DNA from: Betaproteobacteria bacterium
GTDB lineage: Bacteria; Pseudomonadota; Gammaproteobacteria; Burkholderiales; SG8-41
Direction: 5' to 3'
NCBI GenBank assembly: GCA_028291945.1
Contig: JAQGNH010000410.1
Span: 1 to 33,823, forward strand
DNA: 33,823 nt
Program-made: the position numbers and the translations under genes
The notes under the pieces: generated by a model
Told to the model about the DNA's origin: nothing
Seen by the model: the letters and a program-made list of their open reading frames with translations, nothing else
Databases searched by the model: none
Shown here: positions 7,549-16,389 of the stretch, in pieces
Position numbering within the stretch: position 1 is the first letter of the stretch
How the letters are laid out: each line of letters opens with the position of its first letter

Positions 7549-9501
7549 TTACTTCTTGTCTTTGACCTCTTCGTATTCCGCGTCGACGACATCGCTGTCG
7601 TCGTTGCTGCCGGCATTAGCCGCGCCCGAGGACCCCTGCTGACCTTGCTGACTGCCGCTCGGCTGACCCTGCTGCTTACCTTGCTCCTGAGCATACATCT
7701 GTTCAGCGAGCTTGTGCGCAGCCTGCGCAAGCGCCTGTGTGGCGGATTCGATCTTTGCCTTGTCGTCGGATTTCATCGCCTCTTCGGCTTCCTTCAGCGC
7801 GGCTTCGATCTTGGCTTTCTCGTCATCACTGATCTTGCTGCCCGCTTCCTTCAGCGATTTTCTCACTGAGTGGACCATGTGGTCGCACTGGTTGCGTGCT
7901 TCGATCAGTTCACGCGCTTTCTTGTCTTCCTCGGCGTGCGCTTCGGCATCTTTCACCATGCGCTGGATCTCTTCCTCGTTGAGACCGCTGGATGCCTGGA
8001 TCTTGATCTTGTTCTCCTTGCCGGTCGCCTTGTCCTTGGCCGATACGTGCAGGATGCCGTTTGCGTCGATGTCGAACGTGACCTCGATCTGCGGCAACCC
8101 GCGCGGTGAAGGCGGTATATCCGTCAGGTTGAACTGCCCCAGCGACTTGTTCGCCCGCGCCATTTCGCGCTCGCCCTGCAGGACATGTATCGTCACTGCG
8201 GTCTGATTGTCGTCGGCAGTCGAGAAGACCTGCGTGGCCTTGGTCGGAATGGTCGTGTTCTTCTGGATCAGCTTCGTCATCACGCCACCGAGCGTTTCGA
8301 TACCGAGCGACAACGGCGTTACGTCGAGCAGCAGCACATCTTTTACTTCGCCCTGCAGCACACCGCCTTGTATGGCTGCACCGATTGCAACCGCTTCATC
8401 CGGATTTACGTCCTTGCGCGGTTCCTTGCCGAAGAACTCTTTGACCTTGTCCTGCACTTTCGGCATGCGCGTCTGGCCGCCGACGAGAATGATGTCGTCG
8501 ATCTCCGAGAGCTTCACACCCGCATCCTTCACTGCGATACGGCACGGTTCGATCGTGCGCTCGATCAACTCGTCGACCAGTGACTCGAACTTCGCACGCG
8601 TCACCTTGATTGCCAGATGCTTCGGTCCCGATTGATCCGCCGTGATGTAGGGCAGATTCACCTCGGTCTGTTGCGAGGACGAAAGCTCGATCTTTGCTTT
8701 CTCAGCCGCGTCCTTCAGCCGTTGCAGCGCAAGCATGTCCTTCCGGAGATCGAGCCCTGACTCCTTCTTGAACTCGTCGCACAAGTAGTCCATGAGGCGC
8801 TGGTCGAAGTCCTCACCGCCGAGGAACGTATCGCCATTCGTCGACATCACTTCGAACTGGTGCTCGCCTTCGACTTCGGCGATCTCGATGATCGAAATGT
8901 CGAACGTGCCACCGCCGAGGTCGTAAACCGCGATTTTGCGATCGCCTTTTTTCTTGTCGAGGCCGAACGCGAGTGCAGCGGCCGTCGGCTCATTGATGAT
9001 GCGCTTCACTTCGAGTCCGGCGATGCGGCCCGCGTCTTTCGTCGCCTGGCGCTGGGAATCGTTGAAGTACGCCGGCACCGTAATAACCGCCTCGGTGACG
9101 GGTTCGCCGAGGTAGTCCTCGGCCGTCTTCTTCATTTTGATCAGTACCTGCGCGGACACTTCCTGGGGAGAAACTTTTTTGCCGCGCACTTCGATCCACG
9201 CGTCGCCGTTGTCCGCCTTGACGATCCTGTACGGCATCAATTCGATGTCCTTCTGCACTTCTTTGTCACCGAACTTGCGCCCGATCAGGCGCTTGACAGC
9301 ATAGATCGTCGCTTTCGCGTTGGTCACCGCCTGCCGCTTCGCCGGGGCGCCAACGAGAATTTCACCGTCATCCATGTACGCGACCACGGAAGGCGTGGTG
9401 CGTGCCCCTTCAGAATTCTCGATGACCTTCGGCGCACCGTTTTCCATCACGGCCACGCAGGAGTTCGTGGTGCCGAGGTCAATGCCTATGATTTTTGCCA
9501 T
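7549..9501 (-). CDS. dnaK: Chaperone DnaK (Hsp70)
   Basis: 650 residues, full length. The N-terminal ATPase domain begins with the phosphate loop [14 protein letters not shown] and contains [30 protein letters not shown] and [11 protein letters not shown]. The linker/substrate domain includes [22 protein letters not shown] Gly/Gln-rich tail follows, ending in the acidic [17 protein letters not shown]. It is the ATP-dependent holding and folding chaperone of the cytoplasm, partner of DnaJ and GrpE. The ATG is preceded by GAGGAAC. Its own sigma-32-like promoter overlaps the end of grpE (9564-9592), so it can be expressed with or without grpE. Confidence 0.98.
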   Translation of the reverse strand: MAKIIGIDLGTTNSCVAVMENGAPKVIENSEGARTTPSVVAYMDDGEILVGAPAKRQAVTNAKATIYAVKRLIGRKFGDKEVQKDIELMPYRIVKADNGDAWIEVRGKKVSPQEVSAQVLIKMKKTAEDYLGEPVTEAVITVPAYFNDSQRQATKDAGRIAGLEVKRIINEPTAAALAFGLDKKKGDRKIAVYDLGGGTFDISIIEIAEVEGEHQFEVMSTNGDTFLGGEDFDQRLMDYLCDEFKKESGLDLRKDMLALQRLKDAAEKAKIELSSSQQTEVNLPYITADQSGPKHLAIKVTRAKFESLVDELIERTIEPCRIAVKDAGVKLSEIDDIILVGGQTRMPKVQDKVKEFFGKEPRKDVNPDEAVAIGAAIQGGVLQGEVKDVLLLDVTPLSLGIETLGGVMTKLIQKNTTIPTKATQVFSTADDNQTAVTIHVLQGEREMARANKSLGQFNLTDIPPSPRGLPQIEVTFDIDANGILHVSAKDKATGKENKIKIQASSGLNEEEIQRMVKDAEAHAEEDKKARELIEARNQCDHMVHSVRKSLKEAGSKISDDEKAKIEAALKEAEEAMKSDDKAKIESATQALAQAAHKLAEQMYAQEQGKQQGQPSGSQQGQQGSSGAANAGSNDDSDVVDAEYEEVKDKK

Positions 9502-9563
9502 GTGTTCCTCACTAAATACCCAAAAGAGTCTGCAATCCGAGCTGCACTAAACCGTCATAGCCG

Positions 9564-9592
9564 ATATTGGGTGTAACCCGTCAATTTTCAAC
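9564..9592 (-). promoter_or_regulatory. Candidate sigma-32 (heat-shock) promoter for dnaK
   Basis: On the minus strand GTTGAAA (9586-9592) and CCCAATAT (9564-9571) are separated by 14 nt. This is close to the sigma-32 consensus CTTGAAA / CCCCATnT, with one mismatch in each element. It overlaps the last codons of grpE and ends about 60 nt before the dnaK start. Confidence 0.55.
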
Positions 9593-10120
9593 GGCTTTCG
9601 GCTTCGCCACCGTCACGAGTGCCGGTCTGATGACGCGGTCGTGCAGGAGATAGCCTTTCTGCAGCACCTGCACCACCGTGTTCGGCTCGGCATCGGACTC
9701 GACCATGCTGATTGCCTGGTGGCGGTGTGGGTCGAACTTCTCCCCGACCGGGTTGATTTCCTTCACGCTGAATTTATCGAAGACGGACTTCAACTGCCTC
9801 AGCGTGAGCTCGACGCCGCTTCTGAGCGCTTCGGCTGAACCGCTTTCCGAGGCCAGCGCTGCTTCGAGGCTGTCTTTGACCGGGACCAGCTCGGTGACGA
9901 AGTTCTCGACGGCAAATTTGTGGGCGTTGGCGATTTCGTTCTGGCTGCGCTTGCGGGCGTTGTCGCAATCGGCACGCGCGCGCAGGTACGCGTCATGGTG
10001 CTCCTGGGCGGCGAGCTCGGCCTGCTTCAGACGCTCTTCGAGCTCCGATCCGGGCGCGCCGCCGTCATTCGGGGGCGTGCCGTATTGTTGACCGTTCGTA
10101 ATATCGGGGGTTTCCTGCAT
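9581..10120 (-). CDS. grpE: Nucleotide exchange factor GrpE
   Basis: 179 residues, usual length. A disordered Gln/Gly-rich N-terminus is followed by the long dimerising helix ([33 protein letters not shown]) and the C-terminal beta domain that contacts the DnaK nucleotide-binding domain ([33 protein letters not shown]). It speeds ADP release from DnaK. The ATG is preceded by AGGAG. A strong sigma-32-like promoter sits 25-52 nt upstream. The order grpE-dnaK-dnaJ is kept as in most Betaproteobacteria. Confidence 0.97.
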   Translation of the reverse strand: MQETPDITNGQQYGTPPNDGGAPGSELEERLKQAELAAQEHHDAYLRARADCDNARKRSQNEIANAHKFAVENFVTELVPVKDSLEAALASESGSAEALRSGVELTLRQLKSVFDKFSVKEINPVGEKFDPHRHQAISMVESDAEPNTVVQVLQKGYLLHDRVIRPALVTVAKPKAVEN

Positions 10121-10144
10121 CTTGCGCTCCTGTTAACCCACAGC

Positions 10145-10172
10145 ACATGGGGTCAGGCGCACTGAATTCAAG
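10145..10172 (-). promoter_or_regulatory. Sigma-32 (heat-shock) promoter for grpE-dnaK
   Basis: On the minus strand CTTGAAT (10166-10172) and CCCCATGT (10145-10152) are separated by 13 nt. This is almost the full sigma-32 consensus CTTGAAA-N11-16-CCCCATnT. It lies in the short gap between hemH and grpE, so the chaperone genes can be induced independently of hrcA-hemH. No CIRCE element (the HrcA operator) was noticed here. Confidence 0.8.
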
Positions 10173-10184
10173 CGTCGAACGTTT

Positions 10185-11273
10185 TCAGGCGCCCATACCG
10201 GTGGAGACGGCCAGCGATGGGTGGGGTTCGGACCCCGCTGGCGATCGGTCTATCCAGCCCAGCAGATTTCGGGCCGTGAGGTCCGCGAGGGCCGCAATCC
10301 ACGGGTGGCTGTCGTTGAGGCACGGGATGAAGCGCAATTCACCTCCGCCCGCGCTGTGAAAAATGCCTTTTCCCTCGATGGCGATCTCTTCCAGCGTTTC
10401 AAGACAGTCCGCCACGAACCCCGGGCACATGACGTCTACACGGCCCGTCTTGCGATGGCCCAGATCGGCGAGCACGTCCGCTGTATAGGGTTGAAGCCAT
10501 TTCGCCCGGCCGAAGCGGGACTGGAACGAAATGCTGTATTGATGATCCTGCAGGCCGAGCTCGGCCGCGAGCAGGCGCGCGCTCGTTTGGCACTGCAGAT
10601 GATACGGGTCACCCATGTCCATCGTGCGCTGTGGGACGCCGTGAAAGCTGATGACGAGCACATCCGGGCGTCCGCGTTTTTCCCAGTAGCTGCGCACCGA
10701 TGCCGCCAGCGCGGCGACGTAGCCTTGATCGTCGTGGAAATCGCGAATTGCGCGCATCTCGGGCTGAGTGCGCATGCGACCGAGCTCGGCGTAGGCTGCG
10801 TCTAGAGCGGTCGCCGTCGTGCTGGAGGAGTATTGCGGGTACAGCGGAACGAGGAGTATGCGATTGCAGCCTTGTGCTTTCAGCGCGGCGAGCTTCTCAC
10901 GGATGGAAGGTTTACCGTAGCGCATCGCATAGTCGACGACCAGCGGCGCCCGCAGGCGCTCGCCGAGATAGCCGCGAAGGAGCGTCGTCTGGCGCTCCGT
11001 ATAAACCTTCAGGGGTGAGCCCTCAGGCATCCAGATTTGCGCGTATCGCGCAGCGGACTTCTTCGGCCGCGTGCGCAGCACGAACAGATTAAGGATCGGC
11101 CACCACAGAATTCGCGGTATTTCGACTACACGTGGATCGGAAAGAAACTCTTTCAGGTAAACGCGTACAGCCTCGCGGGTGGGGGCCTCGGGCGTGCCGA
11201 GGTTGATGAGCAGAACGCCGATATGCGAGGAGATGGAATTCGCGTGCGTCGGCTCTGTTGCGTACCGTGGCAT
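10185..11273 (-). CDS. hemH: Ferrochelatase
   Basis: 362 residues. It inserts Fe2+ into protoporphyrin IX, the last step of haem synthesis. The family N-terminus GVLLINLGTPEAPT (19-32) is present, with LVPLYPQYSSSTTAT (141-155), the catalytic His region SFHGVPQRTMDMGDPYH (His211) and the conserved acidic CPGFVADCLETLEEI (Glu292). ATG 11273. It lies between hrcA and the chaperone genes, a placement seen in many Betaproteobacteria. It probably shares the hrcA transcript (85-nt gap), with the grpE heat-shock promoter following its stop. Confidence 0.96.
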   Translation of the reverse strand: MPRYATEPTHANSISSHIGVLLINLGTPEAPTREAVRVYLKEFLSDPRVVEIPRILWWPILNLFVLRTRPKKSAARYAQIWMPEGSPLKVYTERQTTLLRGYLGERLRAPLVVDYAMRYGKPSIREKLAALKAQGCNRILLVPLYPQYSSSTTATALDAAYAELGRMRTQPEMRAIRDFHDDQGYVAALAASVRSYWEKRGRPDVLVISFHGVPQRTMDMGDPYHLQCQTSARLLAAELGLQDHQYSISFQSRFGRAKWLQPYTADVLADLGHRKTGRVDVMCPGFVADCLETLEEIAIEGKGIFHSAGGGELRFIPCLNDSHPWIAALADLTARNLLGWIDRSPAGSEPHPSLAVSTGMGA

Positions 11274-11358
11274 ACCGATCTTGCTGTGTATTTAGACTAC
11301 GTGCGGCGGCGCTAACCGCATTGGCGGGGCTTTTGCGCCCGGAGGCGCGACGTGGATC

Positions 11359-12402
11359 TTAATGATGAGAGAGCGCGCTGGACAGGAGCTTCGCCGTGAT
11401 GTCCACGATCGGAATCACGCGCTCGTACGCCATCCGCGTGGGACCGATCACACCGACGGTCCCCACGATCTGACCGTCGACTTCATAGGGTGCAGTGACG
11501 ACGCTGCACTCGTCGAGCGGGACCAGCCCCGATTCGCCGCCGATGAATATCTGCACGCCATGCGCGCGGCTCGAGACGTCAAGCAGTTGCAGCAGACCTG
11601 TCTTCCGTTCGAAAAGGTCGAACAGCTTCCGCAGCCGCTGCATGTCGGAAGAGAGGTCCTGAACATCGAGGAGCCGTCCTTCGCCCGAGATCACGACATC
11701 ATCCGTGGAATCGTTGACCGCCTGACTGCCCACTTCGAGCGCCTTCGACATGAGCTGCGTCATATCCTCGCGCAGCTGCTTCAGCTCGTCATGCACCCGT
11801 CGGCGCGTTTCTTCGAAAGTCAGCCCTGCATAGTTCTGGTTGAGGATGTTGGCCGCCTCGACCAGCTCGGACGGCGAATAGGAGTGATCGGTGAAAATAA
11901 TCCGGTTCTGCACGTCGCCTTCAGGCGTGACCAGGATCAACAGTATCCGGCTTTCGGACAGCTTCACGAATTCGATATGCCGAAAGCCCGCGCTGCGCCG
12001 CGGCGTCATGACTACGCCGGCGAAACGCGTCAGGTCCGCGAGCACCTGGGATGCAGATGTGACTAGCCGCTGACGGTTCTCGGCGTGCAGTTGAACTTCG
12101 ACCTTGTTGATTTCAAGCGTATCAAGCGGCCTGATCTTCAGGAGCGTGTCGACGAAGAAACGATACCCGCGTGCAGTCGGAATGCGGCCTGCGGATGTAT
12201 GAGGGCTCGCGATGAAACCGAGATCCTCGAGGTCCGCCATCACGTTGCGGATGCTCGCCGGAGAAAGATCGAGGCCGGAATACTTGGACAGGGCGCGCGA
12301 GCCGACCGGCTGCCCGTCGGCGATGTAGCGTTCGACAAGCGTCTTCAGCAGAATCTGCGCTCGCTCGCCCAACACCGGGATATCGTTCGACATGAAGTTC
12401 AT
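11359..12402 (-). CDS. hrcA: Heat-inducible transcriptional repressor HrcA
   Basis: About 347 residues. The N-terminal winged helix ([52 protein letters not shown]) is diagnostic, and the following [18 protein letters not shown] motif is also typical. The remainder is the GAF-like dimer domain, ending [14 protein letters not shown]. HrcA binds CIRCE operators and is kept active by GroEL. I noticed no CIRCE in this window, so its target is probably groESL elsewhere. Start choice is uncertain: ATG 12402 (used here), ATG 12393 or TTG 12411, none with a clear ribosome binding site. It is divergent from nadK across about 130 nt. Confidence 0.95.
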   Translation of the reverse strand: MNFMSNDIPVLGERAQILLKTLVERYIADGQPVGSRALSKYSGLDLSPASIRNVMADLEDLGFIASPHTSAGRIPTARGYRFFVDTLLKIRPLDTLEINKVEVQLHAENRQRLVTSASQVLADLTRFAGVVMTPRRSAGFRHIEFVKLSESRILLILVTPEGDVQNRIIFTDHSYSPSELVEAANILNQNYAGLTFEETRRRVHDELKQLREDMTQLMSKALEVGSQAVNDSTDDVVISGEGRLLDVQDLSSDMQRLRKLFDLFERKTGLLQLLDVSSRAHGVQIFIGGESGLVPLDECSVVTAPYEVDGQIVGTVGVIGPTRMAYERVIPIVDITAKLLSSALSHH

Positions 12403-12533
12403 TCTACACAAAAAGCGCGTGGACCATCCAACCCTAAGGTACTAAACGGAAAAGATAATTCGGCGTTTACACGCGCTCGTACGCGAGTGCGCGGAACCTG
12501 CTACGGCAGGGTTATATGGTTTAATGCGAAGCA

Positions 12534-13400
12534 ATGAAGAAGTCCTTCAAAACCATCGCGCTCATCGGCAAGTACAAAAGCCCCGAGATCGCCGGACCGT
12601 TGCTGGAGCTCGCTCGCTTTCTGCGCGAACGTGACGTAGAGGTGCTGCTCGACCGCCTCACCGCGTCCCACATCGGCGACTGTCCTTACCCGGTCCTCGC
12701 GCTCGAAGAATTGGGGGCACGTGCTGATCTGGCGATCGTTCTCGGCGGGGACGGCACGATGCTCAACATCGCGCGCACGTTTGCACCGTACGACGTAGCG
12801 CTGGTTGGGGTGAACCAGGGTCGACTGGGCTTTCTCACCGACATCTCGCTCGACACGATGTTCGAGACGATCGGTGCGATGCTCGACGGCAAGTACGTCA
12901 CCGAGGATCGGATGCTGCTCGCGGCCGAGATCTATAGCGGCAAGGAACGCGTTTTCGATGTGCTGGCCTTCAACGACGTCGTAATCAGCAAAGGCGTGCG
13001 GGGCAGCATGATCGAATTCGAGCTGCACATCGATGGCGAGGCCATCTACACGCAACGCTCGGACGGCCTCATCGTTGCCACACCCACGGGATCGACGGCC
13101 TACGCACTGTCTGCCGGTGGGCCCATCGTGCACCCGTCGCTGCGCGTAATGACGCTCGTGCCGGTGTGCCCGCATACGCTTTCCAACAGGCCGATCGTGT
13201 TGAGCCGCGATTGTACGGTCGAGGTCGTCGTGCACAGCGCCGATGATCCGCGAGCGCACTTCGACAGCCATTCCCATTTCGACCTGCGCGAGGGCGACCG
13301 GATCGTCGTGCGGCGCTACTCGCACGACATCAGACTTCTGCATCCGCTCGGGCACAGCTATTACGCCATGTTGAGGCAGAAGCTCAAGTGGAACCGGTGA
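12534..13400 (+). CDS. nadK: NAD kinase
   Basis: 288 residues. It phosphorylates NAD to NADP. The catalytic GGDG lies at 71-74 (AIVLGGDGTMLNIAR), and NQGRLGFLTD and the nucleotide-binding DGLIVATPTGSTAYALSAGGPIVHP follow, all family hallmarks. ATG 12534 gives the usual N-terminus MKKSFKTIALIGKYK; the ribosome binding site is weak. It is divergent from hrcA and 83 nt upstream of recN, the conserved betaproteobacterial order. A copy of the intergenic AGCGGT-type repeat lies between nadK and recN. Confidence 0.97.
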   Translation: MKKSFKTIALIGKYKSPEIAGPLLELARFLRERDVEVLLDRLTASHIGDCPYPVLALEELGARADLAIVLGGDGTMLNIARTFAPYDVALVGVNQGRLGFLTDISLDTMFETIGAMLDGKYVTEDRMLLAAEIYSGKERVFDVLAFNDVVISKGVRGSMIEFELHIDGEAIYTQRSDGLIVATPTGSTAYALSAGGPIVHPSLRVMTLVPVCPHTLSNRPIVLSRDCTVEVVVHSADDPRAHFDSHSHFDLREGDRIVVRRYSHDIRLLHPLGHSYYAMLRQKLKWNR

Positions 13401-13416
13401 TGACTGAACGTATATC

Positions 13417-13472
13417 GTTAGCTGTGAGCCACGCAGGGTCATGCGTGTTTCCGCTGACTGCCGACCGCTAAC
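13417..13472. repeat. Degenerate copy of the AGCGGTCAGC-type intergenic repeat (nadK-recN gap)
   Basis: GTTAGCTGTGAGC (13417-13429) faces an inverted relative at 13451-13472, which starts CCGCTGACTGCC and ends CCGCTAAC. The words match those at 21287-21442 and 28087-28124 imperfectly. Confidence 0.45.
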
Positions 13473-13483
13473 CGCTTCGACCG

Positions 13484-15157
13484 ATGTTACGTACCCTGAG
13501 CATCCGCGACTACGTCATCGTCGAGCGGCTGGAGCTCGAGTTCGGGCCGGGCTTCAGCGTATTCACGGGTGAAACCGGCGCGGGCAAATCGATACTGATC
13601 GACGCGCTGGCGCTTGTCCTCGGGCAACGCGCCGATGCGACGGTCATACGGCAGGGCGCCGAACGCGCAGAAATCAGCGCCGAGTTCGACCTGGCGGACG
13701 ATGGCCGGCTGCGCAGGTGGCTCGCCGAGCAGGAGCTCACAGGCGATGAAGGATCATGCCTGGTGCGACGGATCATCGACGCAGGCGGGCGTTCGCGTGC
13801 ATTCATCAACGGCAGCCCCGCTACGCTGGCGCAGCTGCGCGAGGCCGGAGAGTTCCTGGTCGACATACACGGACAGCATCAACACCAATCTCTGTTGCGC
13901 TCAATGGCTCAGCGAGAGCTCCTCGATGCGTTTGCGGGCCTGGAAGATGCTGCTACGCGCACCCGTGCGCTCTACCGTGAATGGCAGACGCGGAGCGAGC
14001 GGCGCAAGGCGTTCGAGACGAATTCGGCTGCGATCGATGCCGAGCGCGAAAGCCTTGAATGGCAGGTCAAGGAGCTCGAGGCCCTGGCTTTCACGGTGGA
14101 GGGCTGGCAGAGCCTGCTCGCTGAACACAGTCGGCTCTCTCATGCCGCGAGCCTGATCGAGGGCGCGCAATATGGCCTCGAAGCCCTTTCCGAAGGCGAA
14201 TCATCCAGCCTGTCACAGTTGAACACGGTCCTTGCGCGCCTGAACGGCCTGCTCGAGTTCGACGCGTCTCTGCAGGAAATTATCGATGTGCTCGAGCCCG
14301 CAGGCATTCAAATCCAGGAAGCGGTGTACAGCCTGCGGCATTATCAACAGAAGCTCGATGTCGATCCGCAGCGTCTGCGCGAGGCCGAGAATCAGGTGGA
14401 CGCTGTCCACACCGCATGCCGCAAGTACCGGATCGAACCTGAGGATATTCCGGTCGTCGTCGCACGCTGGCGTGCGCGACTTGCCGAGCTGGATGCGGGT
14501 GGCGATCCCGAAGCGCTGAAGCGTCTCGAGGACGACGCGCGCGCTGCATATATGGCGGAAGCACAAAGCTTGAGCGCGGGTCGTCGCACAGCCGCGACCA
14601 GACTGTCGGCAGAGGTTACGGCCGGGATGCAGACGCTCGCGATGGCGGGCGGCGTTTTTGAAACCGTGCTCGAGGTACTCGCTGACCCTGCTGCGCACGG
14701 CCTGGAACAGGTCGAGTTTCGGGTTGCCGCGCACAAGAGCTTGCCACCGCAGCCGCTCGCGAAAGTGGCCTCCGGCGGTGAGCTCTCGCGCCTGAGCCTT
14801 GCGATACAGACGGTAACGAGTCAAGTGGCGCAAGTGCCGACCCTCGTGTTCGACGAAGTCGATTCAGGCATAGGCGGACGCGTCGCGGAGATCGTCGGCA
14901 AAATGCTGAAACAGCTCGGCCACAAGCATCAGGTGATGTGCATTACGCACCTGCCGCAGGTGGCTGCGTCCGCCGATCAGCAATGGCAGGTTGCCAAGAC
15001 GACGACGAAAGCGAAGGTGTCGAGCAGAGTAGTGGCGTTGGACTCAGAGCAGCGCGTCGACGAGATCGCGAGGATGCTGGGCGGTGTGAAGATCACCGAC
15101 ACGACGCGCAAGCACGCAGCAGAGATGCTTCAGGGCAGTGAACGAGTGAGCAAATGA
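13484..15157 (+). CDS. recN: DNA repair protein RecN
   Basis: 557 residues, normal length. SMC-like ATPase for double-strand-break repair. The N-terminal half-domain has Walker A GETGAGKS (29-36). A long coiled-coil middle (about 150-370) follows. The C-terminal half-domain has the ABC signature VASGGELSRLSLA (about 430) and Walker B TLVFDEVDSGIGG (about 454), with the final CITHLPQVAASADQQW switch region. ATG 13484 begins the usual MLRTLSIRDYVIVERLELEF. It converges on fur with a 37-nt gap, in which no clear terminator is visible. Confidence 0.97.
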   Translation: MLRTLSIRDYVIVERLELEFGPGFSVFTGETGAGKSILIDALALVLGQRADATVIRQGAERAEISAEFDLADDGRLRRWLAEQELTGDEGSCLVRRIIDAGGRSRAFINGSPATLAQLREAGEFLVDIHGQHQHQSLLRSMAQRELLDAFAGLEDAATRTRALYREWQTRSERRKAFETNSAAIDAERESLEWQVKELEALAFTVEGWQSLLAEHSRLSHAASLIEGAQYGLEALSEGESSSLSQLNTVLARLNGLLEFDASLQEIIDVLEPAGIQIQEAVYSLRHYQQKLDVDPQRLREAENQVDAVHTACRKYRIEPEDIPVVVARWRARLAELDAGGDPEALKRLEDDARAAYMAEAQSLSAGRRTAATRLSAEVTAGMQTLAMAGGVFETVLEVLADPAAHGLEQVEFRVAAHKSLPPQPLAKVASGGELSRLSLAIQTVTSQVAQVPTLVFDEVDSGIGGRVAEIVGKMLKQLGHKHQVMCITHLPQVAASADQQWQVAKTTTKAKVSSRVVALDSEQRVDEIARMLGGVKITDTTRKHAAEMLQGSERVSK

Positions 15158-15194
15158 GAAGTGAAGGAGTCGGGGTTTTGTCCGCCCACTCGGT

Positions 15195-15644
15195 TCAGCG
15201 TTGCGTGCGTTCACTCCCGCGGCTGCGGTGCGGACAGTCCACTCGCGTGCACTGCGCGTACAGATGCAGCGAGTGATCCTGTATCCTGAATCCTCGATCT
15301 TGCGCGACTTCGATCTGGCGCTTCTCGATATCGGGGTCGTAGAACTCTTCAACATGGCCGCACTCTACACATACGATGTGGTCGTGGTGCCCGCCCTGTT
15401 TGAGCTCGAAAACGGCTTTACCGACCTCGAAATGGTGGCGGATGAGCAGCCCGGCTTGTTCGAACTGCGTCAGCACGCGATAAACCGTTGCAAGGCCTGA
15501 GTCGGTCCCTTCCTTCAGCAGCGTCTTGTATACGTCCTCTGCGGACAGGTGGCGCACTTCGCTCTTCTCGAAAATCTCGAGTATCCGCAGACGCGGTAGC
15601 GTCGCTTTGAGGCCTATGGTCTTCAGATCGGAAGGCGAGCTCAA
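15195..15644 (-). CDS. fur: Ferric uptake regulator Fur
   Basis: 149 residues. An N-terminal winged helix ([14 protein letters not shown] ... [19 protein letters not shown]) is followed by the metal-binding dimer domain with HHDH (86-89), C92-x2-C95, and C132-x4-C137 near the C-terminus. It is an iron-responsive repressor of uptake genes. The start is TTG at 15644: the frame has no ATG or GTG between the upstream stop and codon 1 and no early internal Met, and AGG lies 8 nt upstream. The encoded [19 protein letters not shown] matches the usual N-terminus. It is divergent from bamE, an arrangement also known in Pseudomonas and Burkholderia relatives. Confidence 0.95.
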   Translation of the reverse strand: MSSPSDLKTIGLKATLPRLRILEIFEKSEVRHLSAEDVYKTLLKEGTDSGLATVYRVLTQFEQAGLLIRHHFEVGKAVFELKQGGHHDHIVCVECGHVEEFYDPDIEKRQIEVAQDRGFRIQDHSLHLYAQCTRVDCPHRSRGSERTQR

Positions 15645-15677
15645 GAGTTGCCTGTGAGGGATCGATGGGTCTGGGCT

Positions 15678-15706
15678 ATCATATTAGGAATCATTTCTCT
15701 TGAAAA
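15678..15706 (-). promoter_or_regulatory. Candidate fur promoter with a weak Fur-box-like overlap
   Basis: On the minus strand TTTTCA (15701-15706) and TATGAT (15678-15683) are spaced by 17 nt, about 35 nt before the TTG start. The AT-rich spacer contains AAATGATTCC, matching about half of the 19-bp Fur consensus; autoregulation is possible but weakly supported. Confidence 0.4.
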
Positions 15707-15752
15707 CGAGCGCGTCGCCAGCACTTCATGGGTCACGCGCCTGTTCGTCTGA

Positions 15753-16226
15753 ATGCGTAAACTGATTCCGCTGCTGATCGTCCTCGCAGGCTGCAAGCAA
15801 GTGCCGATGCTGCCGGGCATCAGCGCTCATAAGATTGATATTCAGCAGGGAAACTACGTCACCCAGGACATGGTTGCAAAGCTCAAGCCCGGCATGAGCA
15901 AGAGCCAGGTGCGATTTGCGCTCGGGACGCCGCTGATCGTTGATCCATTCCATGCCGACCGGTGGGACTACATCTACCTGCTGCAAAAAGGCGGACGCAC
16001 AGTCGAGCAGCGCCGCATTATCGTCGTTTTCGATGGAGACAAGCTGATGCGTATCGATGGCGACGTCGTACCGTCATCGAGGGCTGCGACACCTGCGAGC
16101 ACACCGGAAACCGCAAAACGCGCGAGTGGCGATGCGGCGCCGGCTGCGGCGACAGGCGCGCCTGTGCTCCCATCAGCGGGCGCCACTGCAATACCCGATG
16201 CGGTCCCCGAAGCGCCGAAGCCTTAA
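15753..16226 (+). CDS. bamE: Outer-membrane assembly lipoprotein BamE (SmpA/OmlA)
   Basis: 157 residues. A short signal peptide with lipobox LAGC (Cys14) marks an outer-membrane lipoprotein. The SmpA/OmlA domain follows (about 30-108), with VTQDMVAKLKPGMSKSQVRFALGTPLIVDPFHADRWDYIY typical of BamE, a subunit of the beta-barrel assembly machine. Residues ~110-157 form a low-complexity Ala/Pro/Thr tail that is longer than in enteric BamE and probably unstructured. ATG 15753 has only a weak ribosome binding site. It is divergent from fur. In many Betaproteobacteria dapB follows this gene; here carA follows instead. Confidence 0.92.
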   Translation: MRKLIPLLIVLAGCKQVPMLPGISAHKIDIQQGNYVTQDMVAKLKPGMSKSQVRFALGTPLIVDPFHADRWDYIYLLQKGGRTVEQRRIIVVFDGDKLMRIDGDVVPSSRAATPASTPETAKRASGDAAPAAATGAPVLPSAGATAIPDAVPEAPKP

Positions 16227-16283
16227 CGCTGGGCACAAGCGCAGCTTATGTCGGTGGCGCACCTAAAGTGACCCGCGGGGCCG

Positions 16284-16312
16284 TTCACGTCTCCCATGTT
16301 TTTCCGTATAAT
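16284..16312 (+). promoter_or_regulatory. Sigma-70 promoter of carAB
   Basis: TTCACG (16284-16289) and a perfect TATAAT (16307-16312) are separated by 17 nt. Transcription should start near 16319, placing a leader of about 70 nt before the carA GTG. Confidence 0.7.
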
Positions 16313-16327
16313 TGCAGACTTCAAGCG

Positions 16328-16354
16328 AGCGGGACGGGGTCTACCTGTCCCGCT
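16328..16354 (+). promoter_or_regulatory. Hairpin in the carA leader
   Basis: AGCGGGAC (16328-16335) pairs with GTCCCGCT (16347-16354). A further G-U and two G-C pairs extend the stem to about 11 bp around GTCTA. It begins roughly ten bases after the predicted start of transcription and is followed by TTTCC. It could be an attenuator or a 5' stabilising hairpin; a pyrimidine- or arginine-dependent role is inference from the genes it precedes. Confidence 0.55.
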
Positions 16355-16389
16355 TTCCGCATCTAGTCCCATCAAATCAGGAGTTTGCC

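Noticed and set aside
12501-13442. 313-codon minus-strand frame covering nadK
   Set aside because: Antisense to a clear nadK; no family features.
15158-15194. Possible terminator between convergent recN and fur
   Set aside because: GGGGTTTTG is T-rich, but no stable stem precedes it on either strand.
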